From: Micromonospora zingiberis
Lineage (GTDB): Bacteria; Actinomycetota; Actinomycetes; Mycobacteriales; Micromonosporaceae
Assembly (NCBI RefSeq): GCF_004331455.1
Contig: NZ_SJJR01000003.1
Coordinates: 310,001 to 374,000 of the forward strand
Direction: 5' to 3'
DNA: 64,000 bases
The translations under genes and the position numbers were made by a program. Below the pieces are notes generated by a model. The model was not told the DNA's origin. It worked only from the letters and a program-made list of their open reading frames with translations, and made no database searches. Shown one piece after another: positions 60,770 through 64,000 of this stretch. Numbering within the stretch: the first letter of the stretch is position 1; every line of letters starts with the position of its first letter.

Positions 60770-61273
60770 ATGGCTTCCGTTTTCGAACCTCCGGATCTTG
60801 GCCCGACGCTGGGGTGGTTCCCGATTGCCGGTCTGGTGCGCCGCGCCCGGCGCATCGTCGGGCTGAGCCAGTCACGCATGGCGCGCTTCGCGAAGGTCGC
60901 GCCGTCCACCGTCGCGCGGGTCGAGGCCGGGACGCTGACGCCGAGTCTGGCGGTGCTGGAGCGGTTGCTCGGCGCCGCCGGGCTCTACCTCGTGGCCGTC
61001 GATCAGGAGGGGCGGGTCGTCCTGCCGATGGAGGTCTGGGATGACACCCGCGACGGCGCGGACCGCCGCTACCCGGCGCATTTGAACACCATTCTCGATC
61101 CGAAGCCGGGCGAGTGGTGGGCGGACATCTACGGGCTGGCCCGCCCGCCGGAGACGTTCCATCGCTGCCGGGTCGAGCGGGAGGCGCGGCGGCGGCGCAG
61201 CCAGTGGGAGGTGCGGGTGGCGAAATACCGCAACGTGCCCCCGCCTCCGGATCCTCGGAACTGGGGTTACTGA
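60770..61273 (+). CDS. XRE-family HTH protein
   Basis: This 167-residue protein has an N-terminal HTH (RRARRIVGLSQSRMARFAKVAPSTVARVEAG, in parts, residues 24-56). An unclassified C-terminal part follows with VVLPMEVWDDTRDGADRRYPAHL and a basic stretch REARRRRSQW. It resembles DNA-binding proteins of unknown role. The start is ATG 60770. Confidence 0.75.
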   Translation: MASVFEPPDLGPTLGWFPIAGLVRRARRIVGLSQSRMARFAKVAPSTVARVEAGTLTPSLAVLERLLGAAGLYLVAVDQEGRVVLPMEVWDDTRDGADRRYPAHLNTILDPKPGEWWADIYGLARPPETFHRCRVEREARRRRSQWEVRVAKYRNVPPPPDPRNWGY

Positions 61274-61289
61274 GCGGTGTCCCGCCGGG

Positions 61290-62306
61290 TCAGCGGGAGT
61301 TGTCCAGGCGGTGTACCAGCTCGGCCACGTCCACGCTGTATTCGCACCACTCGCGGTCGGGCAGATATCCCAGCTCGGCGTTGACCTTGAGCATCGCCTC
61401 GTTGGCTTGGGCGTTCCAGGTCTGGACCTCGGTCAGCTGCGGCTCGGCCGAACGCAGCTCCAGCAGCATCCGGGCCTTGATCGCACGATCGATGCCGTAG
61501 CCACGGTGATCCTGCACCACGATCGTGTCGTACTGGTCGGCCCGGGTGGGGTGCTGAACCGGCACCACCACCTCGGTCAGCCCGGCCACCTCGCCGGTCT
61601 GCTCGTGCAGGGCGAGCACGATGTAGGGCTTCATGCCCCGCCGGTGCAGGCAGTCCAGGCTGTCGCGCAGTCGCTGCGGGTCGTACGAACTCGGCCGCAG
61701 TTCGCCGTCCTCGACGTCCCGGATCTCGGCCTTGGCCCGCGCGTACGCCTCGATCAGCTCGTCCGGCGGCCCGCCCGGGTGGAACTGGACGTGGTAGCCC
61801 GCCCCGACACCGGTCGACATCTCGGCCAACTCGGCCCAGTCGACGCCGGACAGGTCGAGCACGCTGCGGGTCTCGACGTACTCCCGGGCGAAGCCCAGCG
61901 ACTCGTAGAAGGCGATGGCAGGAGTGCCGCCGACCACCTCCACCCCGATCGACTCGAAGCCCTCCTGGTAGACCCGGCGGGCGGCGCGCAGGACTAGGTC
62001 GCGACCGAGCCCGCCACGCCGGAGGGTGGGGTGTACCAGCACCTCCAGCACGCCGATGCTGCCGAGCAGCAGCACGTGCACATGCCCCAGGATCGGGCCG
62101 GGCGTGCCGTCGGCGGCCGGCTCGGCCTGGGCCACCCAGGAGATCCGCCGCTCGCCCGGCATCACCTCGGCGAGGTACTCCCGCATGCAGGTCTCACGCC
62201 AGGGCGGATCCTGCGGGAGATCGGTCGCCAGAACCGCGTTCAGCGTGTCCAACAGCGACGCGATCTCGGCGGAGGACGCGTTCCGGGGGTCCCACTCGCG
62301 CACCAT
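61290..62306 (-). CDS. GNAT acetyltransferase with two GNAT-like halves
   Basis: This 338-residue protein has an N-terminal GNAT domain (VHPTLRRGGLGRDLVLRAARR, acetyl-CoA loop near 105, and AIAFYESLGFARE). The C-terminal half (about 165-338) is GNAT-like with TIVVQDHRGYGIDRAIKARML (in parts). It is similar in layout to MshD but shows no specific MshD signature, so the mycothiol role is not claimed. The start is ATG 62306. Confidence 0.75.
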   Translation of the reverse strand: MVREWDPRNASSAEIASLLDTLNAVLATDLPQDPPWRETCMREYLAEVMPGERRISWVAQAEPAADGTPGPILGHVHVLLLGSIGVLEVLVHPTLRRGGLGRDLVLRAARRVYQEGFESIGVEVVGGTPAIAFYESLGFAREYVETRSVLDLSGVDWAELAEMSTGVGAGYHVQFHPGGPPDELIEAYARAKAEIRDVEDGELRPSSYDPQRLRDSLDCLHRRGMKPYIVLALHEQTGEVAGLTEVVVPVQHPTRADQYDTIVVQDHRGYGIDRAIKARMLLELRSAEPQLTEVQTWNAQANEAMLKVNAELGYLPDREWCEYSVDVAELVHRLDNSR

Positions 62307-62378
62307 CACCCGTCTAGCTTGCCGTTAACGGCAGCCTGGGGGAAGTGTCCAGTTCTCCAATGTATGCGGACGATCACT

Positions 62379-63716
62379 TCACGTGCGACTGGCCTGTCCG
62401 TATCGATTAGCCGTGTTGAACACGTCCTGGGCGTACGGTCGGACGTTGTTGTACGACAGGATCGCGTTCCACCAGTCGCCCGGGATCGTCAGGTTGCGGT
62501 TGCCCTTGCAGAGGTAGATCCCGGCGGCCAGCGCGGCGTCGTGGATGTTGTGCGGGTCCTTGCGGCCGTCGAGGTCCGCGTCGGCGCCGACCTCCTGCCA
62601 CGTCGTCGGGATGAACTGCATCGGCCCGATCGCCCGGTCGTAGGTGGTGTCCCCGTCGAGCTCGCCCCGGTCGGTGTCGGCGATCCGCATCCGACCACCC
62701 TGGCCGTCCAGCGGCAGGCCGATGATCTCCGGGATGGCCCGACCGTCCGGGCTCAGGCGGGCGTTGTTGGCCTGCCCGTGGCGGGACTCGACGAAGCCGA
62801 TCGCGGCCAGCGTGGTCCAGCTCAGACCGCAGCTGCGGTTGGTTTCGGCGAGCACCAGCTCGGCATAGCCGTACGCCTGCATGGCGATCGGGTCGATGCC
62901 GGCCTTGGCGCCGACCTCACGGGCCCAACCGGCGAGCGCGTCGGAGGGACGCCCGGTGATCGGCACGACGCCGCCCGGAGCGGTCGGCGCGGTGGTACCC
63001 GGCATGTTCGGCGGTGTCGCACCCGGCGGCAGCGGCACCTCGGGTGGTGGGGCGGCGCCGGGCGGGGGTGCCTCGCTGGATGGCGGCAGGCCGCCCGCCC
63101 CGGGCCCGCCGGCGGTGGCGTCGGCCGCGACCGGCCGCGGTGCGCCGATGGTGGCCGGTACCACCTTCGCCCCGGCCATGACGGTCGCGGCCACCAGGGC
63201 GAGGAGGAACACCCCGGGCAGGGTCAGTCGTCCGCTCGGCCGCCGCGACCAGTCCCGGGTCGCCCGCGCCGCAGCACGCGGGCCCGGCAGGCGTACGGCG
63301 TGCGCGAACCGCGTCCGGCGTCGCCGGACGCTCGACGGCGCCGAGTCCGGTGTGGACACCGCAGCCGTACCGTCCGGCCCGCCCTCGCCGTCGACCCTGC
63401 CGGCCGGTTCGCCGTCGACCTTGGTTGCGGGCGCGTCGTCGGCCTTGGTGGTCGGTTCGCCGTCGCTGCCGGGTGCGCTGGGGGCGGCGTCTTTCCGGGC
63501 CGTGGGTCGGTCGTCGGACGCCGGGACGGCGGAGTCGCCACCTGGTGCCGCAGCTGATCCGCTGGTGGGCTCGGCCGAGCGCAGCCAGGGCCGACGAGGT
63601 CGGGGCAACCTGCTGACCGGGCCGTCCGGGGCGGCGCCGGCAAGCGGCGTGGCCGGCCGGAGTGGGCGTAGGGGTATGCGCTCTTCGCCGTCTGCCACCC
63701 GTCGAGTATCACCCAT
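62379..63716 (-). CDS. membrane-anchored lytic transglycosylase-like protein
   Basis: This 445-residue protein has a long disordered N-terminus rich in Pro, Ala, Asp and Thr (1-150), one membrane segment (about 166-188) and a Pro-rich linker. The SLT-like domain has catalytic Glu in AIGFVESRHGQ, the GPMQFIPTTWQEVGAD motif and IYLCKGNRNL. It probably cleaves peptidoglycan outside the membrane. ATG 63716 is used; a GTG at 63695 is possible. Confidence 0.8.
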   Translation of the reverse strand: MGDTRRVADGEERIPLRPLRPATPLAGAAPDGPVSRLPRPRRPWLRSAEPTSGSAAAPGGDSAVPASDDRPTARKDAAPSAPGSDGEPTTKADDAPATKVDGEPAGRVDGEGGPDGTAAVSTPDSAPSSVRRRRTRFAHAVRLPGPRAAARATRDWSRRPSGRLTLPGVFLLALVAATVMAGAKVVPATIGAPRPVAADATAGGPGAGGLPPSSEAPPPGAAPPPEVPLPPGATPPNMPGTTAPTAPGGVVPITGRPSDALAGWAREVGAKAGIDPIAMQAYGYAELVLAETNRSCGLSWTTLAAIGFVESRHGQANNARLSPDGRAIPEIIGLPLDGQGGRMRIADTDRGELDGDTTYDRAIGPMQFIPTTWQEVGADADLDGRKDPHNIHDAALAAGIYLCKGNRNLTIPGDWWNAILSYNNVRPYAQDVFNTANRYGQASRT

Positions 63717-63754
63717 GTACCGGCGAACGTCAGGTCCGGTCGTACCCTGATGTC

Positions 63755-63976
63755 ATGCCCCGGTACGAGTTTCGTTGCCGCGCCTGCGGCGACACCTTCG
63801 AGGTCAACCGTCCGATGGCCCGGGCCGGCGAGCCGGCGCCCTGTCCGCAGGGCCACGACGACACCGTCAAGCTGCTCTCCACGATCGCGGTCACCGGTCG
63901 CGGTGGAGGCGTTCCCGGTGGTGCGCCCGCGCCCTCCGGTGGTGGTGGCTGCTGCGGTGGTGGCTGCGGCTGTTAG
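63755..63976 (+). CDS. FmdB-family zinc-ribbon protein with Cys-rich tail
   Basis: This 73-residue protein has a zinc ribbon (MPRYEFRCRACGDTFEV and the later CPQGH) as in FmdB-type regulators. It ends in a Gly/Cys-rich tail (GGGGCCGGGCGC). ATG 63755; TACCCT at 63743-63748 ends six bases before it, so the mRNA may be leaderless. The tail could bind metal. Confidence 0.8.
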   Translation: MPRYEFRCRACGDTFEVNRPMARAGEPAPCPQGHDDTVKLLSTIAVTGRGGGVPGGAPAPSGGGGCCGGGCGC

Positions 63977-64000
63977 GGCGGGTGCCGCACGGTCAGTTGA

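Noticed and set aside
61290..62306. Naming the two-domain GNAT gene mshD
   Set aside because: The layout is similar but no MshD-specific residues could be identified, and two-domain GNATs are common in actinomycetes.
1..64000. tRNA, rRNA, riboswitch or prophage genes
   Set aside because: I looked for cloverleaf-like segments, rRNA motifs and phage or transposase proteins and found none I could support; a covariance-model scan would be needed to exclude small RNAs.

Overview
The window reads as a chromosomal segment of a high-GC actinomycete of the Micromonosporaceae (Micromonospora or a close relative). The evidence is a strong G/C bias at third codon positions, a mycothiol gene (mshA), a BldN-type developmental sigma factor with its anti-sigma factor, the 33-residue ribosomal protein bS22, a CebR-type cellobiose operon, and interspersed GC-rich repeats of the kind I associate with this family. 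No rRNA, tRNA, CRISPR array, prophage or insertion sequence was recognised. From memory, the backbone genes follow the order of Mycobacterium tuberculosis Rv0474 to Rv0512 (XRE regulator, hbhA, DUF2516, murB, SDR, mshA, ybjN, gpm, senX3-regX3, ppx, a TIM-barrel protein, a small HTH protein, bS22, galE2, acyltransferase, serB1, glutaredoxin-like, hemA, hemC, hemD, hemB), with accessory blocks inserted between them.

Layout. 1-5.7 kb: asparaginase end, hydrolase, an XRE/HbhA-like/DUF2516 cluster, hydrolase, SDR. 5.7-10.3 kb: a minus-strand operon of ABC exporter, histidine kinase, LuxR-type regulator and WYL regulator. 10.4-12.8 kb: EI24 membrane protein, a DUF559 nuclease-like gene bracketed by two near-identical long palindromes, and a ridA gene without a normal start. 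12.8-18.7 kb: cellobiose-type operon (binding protein, two permeases, GH1 glucosidase, LacI-family repressor) behind a promoter with two identical operators. 18.8-26.1 kb: murB, methyltransferase, SDR, mshA, ybjN and a histone-H1-like Rho_N protein. 26.4-33.8 kb: paired MFS transporters, gpmA, phoU, senX3-regX3 with PHO boxes, and a cysteine-rich protein. 33.9-45.2 kb: ppx, TIM-barrel protein, CGNR zinc finger, an ATP-grasp ligase with a small lipoprotein, proline dehydrogenase, hydrolase-TetR, a membrane metallopeptidase and a MacAB-like exporter. 45.4-54.4 kb: small HTH protein, bS22, galE2, acyltransferase, HAD phosphatase, rsbN-bldN with a coupled small ORF, acyl-CoA ligase, glutaredoxin-like protein and HAD hydrolase. 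54.6-60.4 kb: rex-hemA-hemC-hemD-hemB with a Rex operator. 60.6-64 kb: palindrome, two DnaA boxes, XRE protein, GNAT, lytic transglycosylase and an FmdB-type protein.

Recurring structure. Most convergent gene ends are closed by a perfect or near-perfect palindrome. Several of these are flanked so that both converging transcripts end in C-rich, G-poor RNA, which suggests two-way terminators. A separate repeat of about 57 bp occurs at 24048-24104 and 30061-30117, with a fragment at 12793-12817. It touches coding ends: it supplies the phoU stop codon and lies where the start of ridA should be. Small ORFs with good ribosome binding sites overlap the starts of bldN and galE2 by four bases and look like coupled leader peptides.

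The leads I rank highest are the palindrome-bracketed DUF559 gene, the leader ORF of bldN, and the lipoprotein/ATP-grasp ligase pair, which resembles E. coli ygiB-ygiC. All functional statements come from reading the sequence and from remembered family knowledge; no database search was possible.
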